DNA of 64,000 nucleotides from an uncultured Candidatus Pelagibacter sp. (GTDB lineage: Bacteria > Pseudomonadota > Alphaproteobacteria > Pelagibacterales > Pelagibacteraceae): positions 1 to 64,000 of the forward strand of contig CAJWDL010000003.1 of the NCBI GenBank assembly GCA_913030805.1, read 5' to 3'. Of the stretch, positions 19,753 through 27,995 are shown piece after piece (within the stretch, counting starts at the first letter, position 1; the number at the start of each line of letters is the position of its first letter). The notes beneath the pieces are model-generated. The model was not told where the DNA came from. It did no database searches and saw only the letters and a list, made by a program, of their open reading frames with translations. A program made the position numbers and the translations under genes.

Positions 19753-20798
19753 TGTTTTCTATCTTAAGGCCATTTTTGTTTAACATAGATCCAGAAACTG
19801 CTCATGATTTAGCCATTAAATCACTTAAGTTTAATCCTCTTCCTAGCAAAATGTTTGAGGTTGAAGATGAACAAATGTTAAAAGTTCAGTTACTAGGAAA
19901 AAATTTTCCCAATCCTATCGGCTTGGCTGCAGGTTTTGATAAAAGTGCCGAAGCTTATAATTCGCTATTAAGATTAGGGTTTGGATTTGTAGAAGTTGGC
20001 ACAGTTACCCCATTAAAACAATTTGGAAATCCAAAACCACGAATATTTAGACTTAAAGACGATGATGCTTTAATTAATAGGTTGGGATTCAATAATGATG
20101 GAATCGAAATAATAAAAAATAGAATCAAATTAAATGATAAGAAAGGTATAGTGGGCGTTAATATTGCACCTAACAAGGAAACCAAAGATCAAAAAAATGA
20201 CTTTTGTTTAGGATTAAAAAACTTTTTTGATATAGCGGACTATATTACTGTAAATATTTCTTCGCCAAATACTGAAGGTTTAAGAGATTTTCATGAACAA
20301 GAAAAACTTAAAAATCTTTTACTAGCTCTTAATAAAATAAAAAAAGAAAACAAAACAGATATTTCGCTATTATTAAAAGTTTCTCCAGATATTGAAGATA
20401 ATCATATTTCCGAAATTGTAGATGCGGCAACGAATAATGATATTGCTGCGATTATACTTACGAACACTACAAATGGTAACAGAGATAATTTGAGAAGCAA
20501 AATTAAGAAGGAAAAAGGTGGGCTTTCGGGAAAACCTTTGCAGGAAATATCAACTAATATGATTAAAAAATTTTATAAACAACTAAATGGTAAAATTCCT
20601 ATTATAGGAGTAGGTGGTGTTGATTCAGGCAAATCCGCTTACGAAAAAATTACTGCGGGAGCATCATTGTTACAACTTTATACTGGTTTTATTTACAAAG
20701 GACCATCAGTAGTAAAAGATATCAAAAAAGGATTAATTCAAATTTTAAAAGCCGAGGGATTAAATAATATCAAAGAAGCCATAGGTAAAGGTGCATAA
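19749..20798 (+). CDS. pyrD: Dihydroorotate dehydrogenase, class 2 (quinone)
   Basis: PyrD oxidises dihydroorotate to orotate in pyrimidine synthesis and passes electrons to membrane quinone. The 349-residue protein has the class 2 N-terminal helix region (RPFLFNIDPETAHDLAI). It also has NPIGLAAGFDKSAEAY, FGFVEVGTVTPLKQFGNPKP, and the active-site NISSPNTEGLRDFHE. The FMN-phosphate region is PIIGVGGVDSGKSAYEKI. It overlaps the lysS stop by four bases and converges on the CcdA-like gene. Confidence 0.97.
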   Translation: MMFSILRPFLFNIDPETAHDLAIKSLKFNPLPSKMFEVEDEQMLKVQLLGKNFPNPIGLAAGFDKSAEAYNSLLRLGFGFVEVGTVTPLKQFGNPKPRIFRLKDDDALINRLGFNNDGIEIIKNRIKLNDKKGIVGVNIAPNKETKDQKNDFCLGLKNFFDIADYITVNISSPNTEGLRDFHEQEKLKNLLLALNKIKKENKTDISLLLKVSPDIEDNHISEIVDAATNNDIAAIILTNTTNGNRDNLRSKIKKEKGGLSGKPLQEISTNMIKKFYKQLNGKIPIIGVGGVDSGKSAYEKITAGASLLQLYTGFIYKGPSVVKDIKKGLIQILKAEGLNNIKEAIGKGA

Positions 20799-20800
20799 TG

Positions 20801-21514
20801 TTATCCTATATTACCCAATGAAGGAAAATATTCTAATATAAAAAATCCTAAAACTTGTAATTGACCAGTCAAAATTGTTACTCCAGTTAATAATAAAATG
20901 GCTCCGCCTACTTTTGTGATTGTTGATATGTATTTTCTAAAACTTTTAGAAAAAAACAAAAATTTATCTATTAAAACTCCAGAGATAATAAAGGGTATTG
21001 CTAAACCCAATGAATAAAACGAAAGTAATAATATACCTTTGTTAATGTTTTCTTCTATCGCAGCTAAAGCTAAAATTGATCCTAAAATTGGTCCAATGCA
21101 AGGAGTCCACCCAAAACCAAATGCCATACCAACAATAACCGGGAAAATTAAATTATTTCTATAATTTTTCGTAAAAAATCTTGCTTCAGAGTTTAGTATT
21201 TTTAAATTAATTAATCCAATCAGCTGTAAAGAAAATAAGATTATTATTAAACCAGCTATAATTCTTAATTGATTTGAATGATTAATCAAAAACTTTCCGA
21301 TGAAGGAGGCAGTTATTCCAAAAGAAATAAAGACAATTGAAAATCCCACTGAAAAAAATATTGTTTTTAGCAAAACTGATTTATTGTCCCCAATAATTTC
21401 ATCCAATGTTTGACCTGAAATGTAAGAAATATAACCTGGAATTAAAGGTAAAACACATGGAGATAAAAAACTTATAAAACCAGCTGAAAAAGCTATTAAT
21501 AAATTTAAAATCAC
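20801..21514 (-). CDS. ccdA: CcdA/DsbD-family thiol reductant transporter
   Basis: CcdA-type proteins carry reducing equivalents across the inner membrane for cytochrome c maturation or periplasmic disulfide reduction. The 237-residue protein has six membrane segments and the two conserved cysteine motifs, SFLSPCVLPLIPGYISY near the N-terminus and GFGWTPCIGPILGSIL mid-protein. No periplasmic thioredoxin domain is fused. It overlaps the TauE-like gene by four bases; that pairing suggests periplasmic sulfur or thiol handling but is not proof. Confidence 0.9.
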   Translation of the reverse strand: MILNLLIAFSAGFISFLSPCVLPLIPGYISYISGQTLDEIIGDNKSVLLKTIFFSVGFSIVFISFGITASFIGKFLINHSNQLRIIAGLIIILFSLQLIGLINLKILNSEARFFTKNYRNNLIFPVIVGMAFGFGWTPCIGPILGSILALAAIEENINKGILLLSFYSLGLAIPFIISGVLIDKFLFFSKSFRKYISTITKVGGAILLLTGVTILTGQLQVLGFFILEYFPSLGNIG

Positions 21515-22602
21515 CTAGCTGCTTTTTTGGATGAAAGTTTTTTCTTATATTTACTTAAAGATCTTCTAGAGAAGGAAGCTAAAATTCCTAGCCCAACTGC
21601 AAGAAAAATGCAAAACAAACCATAGGAAGCTGGAAAAGAATTTGATAGCTCTATTAGTGTTTCATAAAATTGATTTATTTCAATTGGACTTGAATTGTTA
21701 TTACTTAATATTTCTTTGTGATTTTTAAAAAAGGTATTATAAGCAACCGCAATACCAACTGCTAGAAAAAGAATTGCCATTAAAGTTTTTAACTCTGAGG
21801 ATTTTAAATATTCACTAACTTTAATTCCTAACTGGATTCCAATAATAGAACCAACTATTAATATAACTACCAAAACTATATCAATCGATTGATAGTTAAA
21901 AGCATGTAAAATTGTTACAAAAGCTGTGACAAATATAGTTACAAAGAGAGAAGTTCCCGGTACTAATTTTGCCGGCATTCCAATAATGTAGATTAGCGCA
22001 GGTACTAGTAAAAATGCACCGCCTACTCCCATAATTGATGCAATAAACCCTACAAGCAAACCTAATATAATAGGTGCTAATGCACTTTCGTAAAGTTTAG
22101 ATTTTTTAAATCTTATTCTAAATGGTAAACCATGTATCCAATAATGAGAATGTAATTTTTTTTTTAAGAAAATCTTTTTTCTCGTCCTGTCTATTTCTGC
22201 AACTCCTTCGATTAACATTAAAGTTCCAATTGTTGCTAAAACGTACATGTAAGCAAGTGAGATAATTAAGTTTATTTTTCCGATTTCTTTAAAATAAGTG
22301 AAGGTAAATATTCCAATAATTGTTCCAACTATCCCACCCAAAACTATCATGAAACCCATCTTGTAATCTAAGGTATTTTTAAACCAGTGTGTTAAAGAAC
22401 CCGAGGTAGAAGAAGCCAAAATGTTGTTAGCCTCATTTGCTACAGCATAAGTAGGAGGGATTCCTAAAAAAATTAAAAAAGGGGTCATTAAAAAACCACC
22501 CCCAACACCAAAAATTCCTGACAAAAAACCTACAACGAAACTTAAAAATAATATTGCAAATATATTTATTGAGACTTCAGCTATTGGTAAATAAACTTCC
22601 AT
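21511..22602 (-). CDS. TauE/SafE (TSUP) family anion exporter
   Basis: TSUP proteins export sulfite or small organosulfur anions. The 363-residue protein has eight or more membrane segments in two internal repeats, each opening with a conserved GVGGGFLMTPFLIFLGIP or GVGGAFLLVPALIYIIGMP motif. An inserted basic cytoplasmic loop (about residues 138-170) lies between the halves. No taurine or sulfoacetate catabolic genes flank it, so the substrate is unknown. It is co-transcribed with the CcdA-like gene through a four-base overlap. Confidence 0.9.
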   Translation of the reverse strand: MEVYLPIAEVSINIFAILFLSFVVGFLSGIFGVGGGFLMTPFLIFLGIPPTYAVANEANNILASSTSGSLTHWFKNTLDYKMGFMIVLGGIVGTIIGIFTFTYFKEIGKINLIISLAYMYVLATIGTLMLIEGVAEIDRTRKKIFLKKKLHSHYWIHGLPFRIRFKKSKLYESALAPIILGLLVGFIASIMGVGGAFLLVPALIYIIGMPAKLVPGTSLFVTIFVTAFVTILHAFNYQSIDIVLVVILIVGSIIGIQLGIKVSEYLKSSELKTLMAILFLAVGIAVAYNTFFKNHKEILSNNNSSPIEINQFYETLIELSNSFPASYGLFCIFLAVGLGILASFSRRSLSKYKKKLSSKKAAR

Positions 22603-22664
22603 TACATTGATATTTTTCGATAATTAATCCTGTAAAATATTTATGTCAATGTTAATTTATAAAC

Positions 22665-22693
22665 TTGACGTAAATAAAGACAGCATCTATACC
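22665..22693 (+). promoter_or_regulatory. Predicted sigma70 promoter for rpmB
   Basis: TTGACG at 22665-22670 and TATACC at 22688-22693 are separated by exactly 17 bases. The rpmB ATG lies about 20 bases further downstream, implying a very short leader. Confidence 0.6.
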
Positions 22694-22714
22694 GTCATTC
22701 AATAGAATAGAGTT

Positions 22715-22993
22715 ATGTCAAAAAAATGTGAATTAACAGGAAAATCTCCCCTAAAAGGCCATAAAGTGAGTCATGCCAATAATAAAACTAAAAGGAAATT
22801 TTTGCCAAATTTAAAAAAAGTCACTTTTGTGAGCAATATATTAAAAAAAAATATTAAATTAAATGTAACAAATTCAGCTTTGAGGTCGGTAGATAAAAAA
22901 GGTAGTATAGATTCATTCTTGAAAGATGTAAAATTTGTTAATCTTTCCCCAAAAGTAAAAAAAATAAAAAAATTATTGATAGCAAAGAACTAA
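22715..22993 (+). CDS. rpmB: 50S ribosomal protein L28
   Basis: L28 is a component of the large subunit. The 92-residue protein begins with the family signature CELTGKSPLKGHKVSHANN and RKFLPNLKKV. It lacks the zinc-type cysteine pairs and has a typical proteobacterial length with a basic tail. It is followed after 14 bases by the queuosine-precursor transporter gene. Confidence 0.98.
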   Translation: MSKKCELTGKSPLKGHKVSHANNKTKRKFLPNLKKVTFVSNILKKNIKLNVTNSALRSVDKKGSIDSFLKDVKFVNLSPKVKKIKKLLIAKN

Positions 22994-23007
22994 TACAAGG
23001 ATCAAAA

Positions 23008-23583
23008 ATGAACAAGCTGTTCTTGGTGTTATCTTTTTTGATGGGGATTGTAGTATTGGCATCAAACTATTTAGTTCAATTCCCAATTAAATATTACGGT
23101 TTGGAGGAATTATTAACTTACGGAGCCTTTAGTTATCCAGTAGCTTTTTTGATCACAGATTTAGCAAACAGAAGATATGGCAAATTAATTGCAAAAAAAA
23201 TTGTTTATTTTGCGTTTTTTTTAGGAGTACTTCTAACACTTTATTTTTCAACAAATTTTTCTGATTTAATTTCAATTAGAATTGCAATAGGATCTGGAAC
23301 AGCTTTTATAACTGCGCAACTTATTGATGTGCAAATTTTCGATAATCTCAGACAAAAAAAATGGTTTATTGCTCCTTTGACTTCATCTTTAGTAGGTTCG
23401 ACAATTGATACTTTTATATTTTTTTCAATTTCCTTTTATGGAACAGGAATAAATTGGATAAGTTTATCGCTTGGTGATTTAGGAGTTAAAATTTTCGTAG
23501 CATTACTAATGCTAATACCATTTAGAATTTTGATGTTTTCAATTACAGATTTTTCTTCCCTAAAAAAAACAATTCGAAATTAA
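23008..23583 (+). CDS. yhhQ: Queuosine precursor transporter, VUT/YhhQ family
   Basis: YhhQ-family proteins import 7-deazaguanine bases (preQ0/preQ1) for tRNA queuosine modification. The 191-residue protein has about six membrane helices and the family sequence LTYGAFSYPVAFLITDLAN followed by RRYG. RIAIGSGTAFITAQLIDVQIFD, whose aspartate is conserved, is seen mid-protein. An importer next to rpmB suggests that the cell salvages queuosine precursors instead of, or besides, making them; no queCDEF genes appear in the window. Confidence 0.85.
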   Translation: MNKLFLVLSFLMGIVVLASNYLVQFPIKYYGLEELLTYGAFSYPVAFLITDLANRRYGKLIAKKIVYFAFFLGVLLTLYFSTNFSDLISIRIAIGSGTAFITAQLIDVQIFDNLRQKKWFIAPLTSSLVGSTIDTFIFFSISFYGTGINWISLSLGDLGVKIFVALLMLIPFRILMFSITDFSSLKKTIRN

Positions 23584-24458
23584 TTTTTGATAAATCTATA
23601 AGCAAGGATTTTATAAACAAGCTTGGCAGTTAAAAAATTGTAAATATTAAAGCCTTTAATGGGCGCAAGCTCATTTATATCAGCTCCAACTATTCTAGAA
23701 TTTTTTGCTGCAATTTTAATTATTTTTATTGTTTCATCCCAAAATAGTCCTCCTGGCTCAGGAGTTCCAGTAGCTGCCATGATGCTTGAATCAAAAACAT
23801 CAACATCAAAAGTTAAATACACCGTCTTGTTTTTTACTAATTTTTTAAATAAATTTAAATTCCATTTATTTTTATCTTTTGCCCAGAAAATTTTTATTCT
23901 TTTACTATTTTTTTTTAAATAAGAGTTTTCTTTAGCAGAAATATTTCTAATTCCAAAAGATATTACGTTTACATTTTTGTAATCTAGACATCTTCTTATT
24001 GCAGAAGCATGTGAAAATTTATTTTTATTGTAACTTTCTCTTAGATCAGCATGAGCATCAAAATGTAATAAGCAAATATTTTTATACCTTTGAATAAAAG
24101 GAATGAGGCAGCCTTGTGTAATGGAGTGTTCCCCACCCAATACTAAGGGAAAAAGTTTTTGGTTTAGTAGACTATCATTTATTTTGGCAATTTGACTTAT
24201 AGCGTCTTTTATATTTTTTTTTATAGAAAATGGTTTGATAGTTTTTATTCCAATATTTTTATAGGGTTCACAGTTTAAATCTTCATCAAATAATTCTACC
24301 TGATGAGAGGCCTTTATGATTTCTTTTGGTCCGTTTTTTGTTCCCAAACCATAGCTTACTGTTTTTTCTAAACCAAAAGGTACGACCACTGCTTTTGTTT
24401 TACCATTAAACTTATTATCAGTTCCTAAAAAACCTTTTTTGTTTGATAGATATTTCAA
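23580..24458 (-). CDS. speB: Agmatinase-family ureohydrolase
   Basis: Agmatinase splits agmatine into putrescine and urea with a binuclear Mn centre. All metal ligands are present in the 292-residue protein: GGEHSITQG, HFDAHADLRE and TFDVDVFDSS, followed by TGTPEPGG. The gene lies in a row with the DHS homologue and ODC, three bases from the former. No arginine decarboxylase is in the window, so its true guanidino substrate could be agmatine from elsewhere or another guanidino compound. It converges on yhhQ with a four-base overlap. Confidence 0.88.
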   Translation of the reverse strand: MKYLSNKKGFLGTDNKFNGKTKAVVVPFGLEKTVSYGLGTKNGPKEIIKASHQVELFDEDLNCEPYKNIGIKTIKPFSIKKNIKDAISQIAKINDSLLNQKLFPLVLGGEHSITQGCLIPFIQRYKNICLLHFDAHADLRESYNKNKFSHASAIRRCLDYKNVNVISFGIRNISAKENSYLKKNSKRIKIFWAKDKNKWNLNLFKKLVKNKTVYLTFDVDVFDSSIMAATGTPEPGGLFWDETIKIIKIAAKNSRIVGADINELAPIKGFNIYNFLTAKLVYKILAYRFIKN

Positions 24459-24461
24459 TTT

Positions 24462-25505
24462 TTATCTGAATAGCTGTGAGAAATTTTTTCTTTCTCTTTG
24501 CTTCCAATGTCCTCGATGATATGCATCACTTGCAATTAATGGTAGCACGCTCGTTGCTTCTGCAAAAACCATTTGTTCTTTGGAAATGTCAACTTTGCCC
24601 CAAGAACTTGCTTCTTTTAGAGTAGAACTACTGCAGGCGCCATCTCTGGTATCGGCAACTGTTATTTGTACAGCATATTTATGCATACTTACCTTTTTAC
24701 CTAATAGTTCAGCACAAATAACTGTATCTTGAATAAAGTTTTTTGGAACTCCTCCGCCAATCATTAGTAACCCTGAAGTTTTTGATTTAATTTTTATTTC
24801 AGTAAGTTCCCTAAATTCTCTTACCGAATCAATGGTTATATGATTATTGGGATTTTTTTCTTGATGCATCACCAAACCAAATCCTGCGCTCGAATCTGTA
24901 AATGCTGGACAAAAGATTGGAACATTGTTGTCATAAGCGGTCTCGATAAGGGAATTTTTCTTTTTTGAGCTAGTTTTTAAATATTTGCCAATTTCTCTTA
25001 TAAATTCTCTAGATGTATAAGATTTTGGCTCTAAATTATCAGCAATTTCACAAATGGTCTTATCACAAATTTGTAATTGTTCTTCATCAATATAAGTATC
25101 ATAAATTCTATCGATGCAATTATCTCGAAGCACAGTATCATCCTGAAATTGAGAACCTTGATAATGCTTGAATCCCAAAGCTTCAAAAAAATCCATATCG
25201 ATTATAGAAGCTCCAGTTGCAACTATAGCATCTACCATATTGTACTTAGCTAAATCTGAGTAAATTTGCATACAGCCCCCCGCAGAAGTTGATCCCGCAA
25301 GTGTTAAAAAAATTGAACATTCTTTATCTTTAAGCATTTCACCAAATATTTCCGAAGCTTTAGCAGTATCTCTGGAAGCAAAAGACATTTTGCCCATAGA
25401 ATCTATAATTTTTCTGGAATCAAAAGATGTAATATCTATGTGTTCAACTGGCTTATCTAGGAAGTTTTTTTTATTATGACCAATCTTCGATTTTGGATTG
25501 ACCAT
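24462..25505 (-). CDS. Deoxyhypusine synthase homologue (polyamine-linked)
   Basis: Deoxyhypusine synthase transfers the aminobutyl group of spermidine to eIF5A, but bacteria have no eIF5A. Bacterial members are thought to make polyamines such as homospermidine. The 347-residue protein keeps the catalytic lysine context ASSWGKV (about residue 304) and the NAD-site features ATGASIIDMDF and LTLAGSTSAGGCMQIY. GGGVPKNFIQDT also matches. It begins one base into the ODC stop, and speB follows. The likely role is polyamine elongation from putrescine; the exact product is inferred, not seen. Confidence 0.85.
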   Translation of the reverse strand: MVNPKSKIGHNKKNFLDKPVEHIDITSFDSRKIIDSMGKMSFASRDTAKASEIFGEMLKDKECSIFLTLAGSTSAGGCMQIYSDLAKYNMVDAIVATGASIIDMDFFEALGFKHYQGSQFQDDTVLRDNCIDRIYDTYIDEEQLQICDKTICEIADNLEPKSYTSREFIREIGKYLKTSSKKKNSLIETAYDNNVPIFCPAFTDSSAGFGLVMHQEKNPNNHITIDSVREFRELTEIKIKSKTSGLLMIGGGVPKNFIQDTVICAELLGKKVSMHKYAVQITVADTRDGACSSSTLKEASSWGKVDISKEQMVFAEATSVLPLIASDAYHRGHWKQRERKNFSQLFR

Positions 25506-26683
25506 TAGGCAACGAGATATTTTTTGGTATCTTCTTTTTCATACATTGACATTATTGCCTTGTCTTCTACTTCAAATATTTGATCAGAAAAAAATCCATT
25601 AAATTTTGTTCTAAACGTAATGCCATAAGCACCAAGCTGTCCTAATTCTATGTAATCATTCTCTTTAATATTATTTGGAAGTATAAAGGGGCCTTTCATG
25701 TAATCCATACTATCACATGTAGGACCATAAAAATTAAATGCTGTAAGTTTTTTTGAAATTATTCTTCCATTTTGAATCATTCTAGCCGGAAACACAATAT
25801 TTGGAAAACCGGCATCAAACAAACTGCCATATGTTCCATCATTAATATAAAGTTTTTGTTTCTTTCTTAAAACCACTTTAACAATTGTAGATCCACTTTC
25901 TGCAACCAAGGCTCTTCCTGGTTCGCACATTAACGCAGGCTGCTTCTCTAATTTTAGATTATTCAAAGCTTTTTTTATTTCGAATATATAATTATTCAGT
26001 GATTGCGGTCTCAAATCTGGGTAAATAGTTGGAAAACCTCCTCCAATATTTATAAAATCTGGAATTATATTTGTTTTTTTTATGATATTTCCCATTTCGC
26101 CAATTCCTTTTGTATATGATATTGGGTGCATGCATTGAGAACCTACGTGAAAACTTAATCCTACTTTTTTAGAATGAGCCTTTGTTAGTCTAAAAAGACC
26201 TAAAACCTCAGAACTAAGAGCTCCAAACTTTTTGGACAAATCAATCTCAGCATGTTCATTTGAAATAGAAATTCTTACAAATAAATTTAAATCTTGAGCA
26301 TTCTCTGTAGCTTCAATTATTTTTAATAATTCATCTTTAGTATCTAGAGCATAGTTTTTAATATTGTAGTTAAAGTATGCTTCTCTAATATGCTCTCTGC
26401 TTTTAATAGTATTCATATAAAAGCATTCTGCATCAGGAACAATTTTTTTGATTATTTTAATTTCTTCTATGGAGGCAATATCGAATTTATCAATTCCACC
26501 ATTTTTTATTTCTTTTATGACTTCTTCATGCGGATTAGTTTTAACCGCGTATAATACTTCTCCAGGAAAATTTTTATTAAACCAATTACAAGCTGTTTTG
26601 ATTGAGTTTTTCCTTATACAGTAAACTGAATCTACGGGCCTTAATTCACTAACTACGTCGTCAACACTTTTAAATTTTCGCAT
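25505..26683 (-). CDS. speC: Ornithine (or lysine) decarboxylase, alanine-racemase fold
   Basis: This PLP enzyme decarboxylates ornithine to putrescine. The 392-residue protein has the PLP lysine in VLYAVKTNPHEE, then SFHVGSQ and NIGGGFPT. CEPGRALVAESG and the catalytic YGPTCDSMD follow. It is the eukaryote-like fold III ODC common in Alphaproteobacteria, not the large E. coli SpeC. Some members also accept lysine. It leads the ODC-DHS-agmatinase row, with an AGGGGG ribosome-binding site and a good promoter upstream. Confidence 0.9.
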   Translation of the reverse strand: MRKFKSVDDVVSELRPVDSVYCIRKNSIKTACNWFNKNFPGEVLYAVKTNPHEEVIKEIKNGGIDKFDIASIEEIKIIKKIVPDAECFYMNTIKSREHIREAYFNYNIKNYALDTKDELLKIIEATENAQDLNLFVRISISNEHAEIDLSKKFGALSSEVLGLFRLTKAHSKKVGLSFHVGSQCMHPISYTKGIGEMGNIIKKTNIIPDFINIGGGFPTIYPDLRPQSLNNYIFEIKKALNNLKLEKQPALMCEPGRALVAESGSTIVKVVLRKKQKLYINDGTYGSLFDAGFPNIVFPARMIQNGRIISKKLTAFNFYGPTCDSMDYMKGPFILPNNIKENDYIELGQLGAYGITFRTKFNGFFSDQIFEVEDKAIMSMYEKEDTKKYLVA

Positions 26684-26728
26684 CTCATGTGCCCCCTAAA
26701 AAAAGTTACACTAAAGTATCTAAAAAAT

Positions 26729-26757
26729 TTATTAAAATTTTTCTCTTTTTTTTTCAA
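26729..26757 (-). promoter_or_regulatory. Predicted promoter of the polyamine operon
   Basis: On the minus strand TTGAAA (26757-26752) and TAATAA (26734-26729) are separated by 17 bases. A leader of about 40 bases with TTTAGGGGGCACATGAG precedes the speC ATG; its AGGGGG is one of the few strong ribosome-binding sites in the window. No known polyamine riboswitch motif was recognised. Confidence 0.5.
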
Positions 26758-26883
26758 TTAAAGTAATAGTTACTCAATGTAAAGAAAAAATTTTATCCTT
26801 GAGTTGAGAATAAATATTTCTATTTACGAACCAATATGAGTTCGAGTAATATGGCTTGCCAAACTTTTGAAATAATTAAAAAA

Positions 26884-27420
26884 ATGAACGATTTTATAGA
26901 CAAATCACTGCTTATAGTGGATGATGATAATCCTTTTAGGGATAGATTGGCTCGTGCTATGGAAAAAAAAGGATTCAAAGTTACGCAAGCCGAAGGTGTA
27001 AAATCTGCTATTCAGAAAGTTAAAGAAAATAAACCCGCATTTGCAGTGATCGATTTAAGGTTGGGAGACGGCAATGGACTAGAAGTTGTAAATGAGATTC
27101 AGAAATTAAAAAAAGAAAGTAGAATCATTATGCTCACAGGTTACGGAAATATCCCAACAGCAGTAGCCGCTATTAAAGCCGGAGCAATTGACTATCTTGC
27201 TAAACCGGCAAATGCCGAAGATATAGAAGCGGCCCTATTGGCTGATCCTGCTAAAAAGGCTTATCCTCCAAAAGATCCAATGTCCGCTGACCGAATAAAA
27301 TGGGAGCATATCCACAGGGTATTTGAGCTATGTAATAGAAACGTTTCAGAAACTGCTAGACGTTTAAAAATGCATAGAAGGACTCTTCAAAGAATATTAT
27401 CCAAGAAATCGCCTAGATAA
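26884..27420 (+). CDS. regA: RegA/ActR/PrrA-type redox response regulator
   Basis: RegA-family regulators control respiration, carbon and nitrogen genes in response to redox state. The receiver domain shows LLIVDDDNPF, the phospho-acceptor in AVIDLRLGDGNG and a conserved lysine in DYLAKPA. The C-terminal Fis-type helix-turn-helix reads RNVSETARRLKMHRRTLQRI, characteristic of RegA/ActR. The track starts at 26836; I prefer the ATG at 26884 (MNDFIDKSLL), giving 178 residues like relatives. No RegB kinase or senC gene is nearby, so its sensor is elsewhere or absent. Confidence 0.92.
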   Translation: MNDFIDKSLLIVDDDNPFRDRLARAMEKKGFKVTQAEGVKSAIQKVKENKPAFAVIDLRLGDGNGLEVVNEIQKLKKESRIIMLTGYGNIPTAVAAIKAGAIDYLAKPANAEDIEAALLADPAKKAYPPKDPMSADRIKWEHIHRVFELCNRNVSETARRLKMHRRTLQRILSKKSPR

Positions 27421-27964
27421 TTTTTTTTAATTTTTTAATATAAGGAGATAAAATTACAAGAAGCAATAATTTGAATAATTCTGCTAGCAAAAAAGGCTGA
27501 GCTCCAAATTTAAAAATTGGTTTGTCCCAACCAATTAAATAACCTAGCCAAAGTAAACCAAATATATAAATAAAACTTACTGCAAATAATAGTTTAGTAA
27601 AAATATATATAAAATTTTTTTCGTATTTAAAATAACCTGCCAAAAAAACTGCTATTAAAAATCCAATAAGGTAACCCATCGTAGGACCGGTGAAATATAT
27701 GAGGCCAATTCCTTTTTCTGGCGAATTGGCAAATACTGGTAAACCAACAATTCCTTCAAACAAATATAAACTTACCGTAAGTAAACCAATTTTATAACCG
27801 AATGCCATACCAAGAAATAATACAACAAAAGTTTGCATTGTCATTGGTACTGGATAAAAAGGAATTTTAACTTTTGCAGAAATTGTTAAAAGTAAAGTTC
27901 CCAATATTGTTATTGAAATGATTTTAACAAGTTTATCTATTTGGTATTTCTTTATTGCTTCCAT
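27413..27964 (-). CDS. bioY: Biotin transporter substrate-binding subunit BioY
   Basis: BioY is the membrane substrate-binding (S) component of an ECF-type biotin importer. The 183-residue protein has five or six helices with family motifs KIPFYPVPMTMQTFVVLFLG and LPVFAN, then GPTMGYLIGFLIAVFLAGY. BioM and BioN are not nearby, although solitary BioY can import biotin in some Alphaproteobacteria. The stop overlaps the regA stop on the opposite strand by eight bases. Its presence suggests dependence on external biotin, which is inference. Confidence 0.9.
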   Translation of the reverse strand: MEAIKKYQIDKLVKIISITILGTLLLTISAKVKIPFYPVPMTMQTFVVLFLGMAFGYKIGLLTVSLYLFEGIVGLPVFANSPEKGIGLIYFTGPTMGYLIGFLIAVFLAGYFKYEKNFIYIFTKLLFAVSFIYIFGLLWLGYLIGWDKPIFKFGAQPFLLAELFKLLLLVILSPYIKKLKKII

Positions 27965-27995
27965 AGTTAATTATTACAACTATCTTATAAGAAAT

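Noticed and set aside
26684-26728. Polyamine-related (speF-type) leader RNA before speC
   Set aside because: The leader is short and no conserved helices could be drawn.
26836-26883. Longer start of the RegA-type regulator
   Set aside because: The extra 16 residues do not resemble the family; MNDFIDKSLLIVDDD fits known starts. No ribosome-binding site decides the matter firmly.
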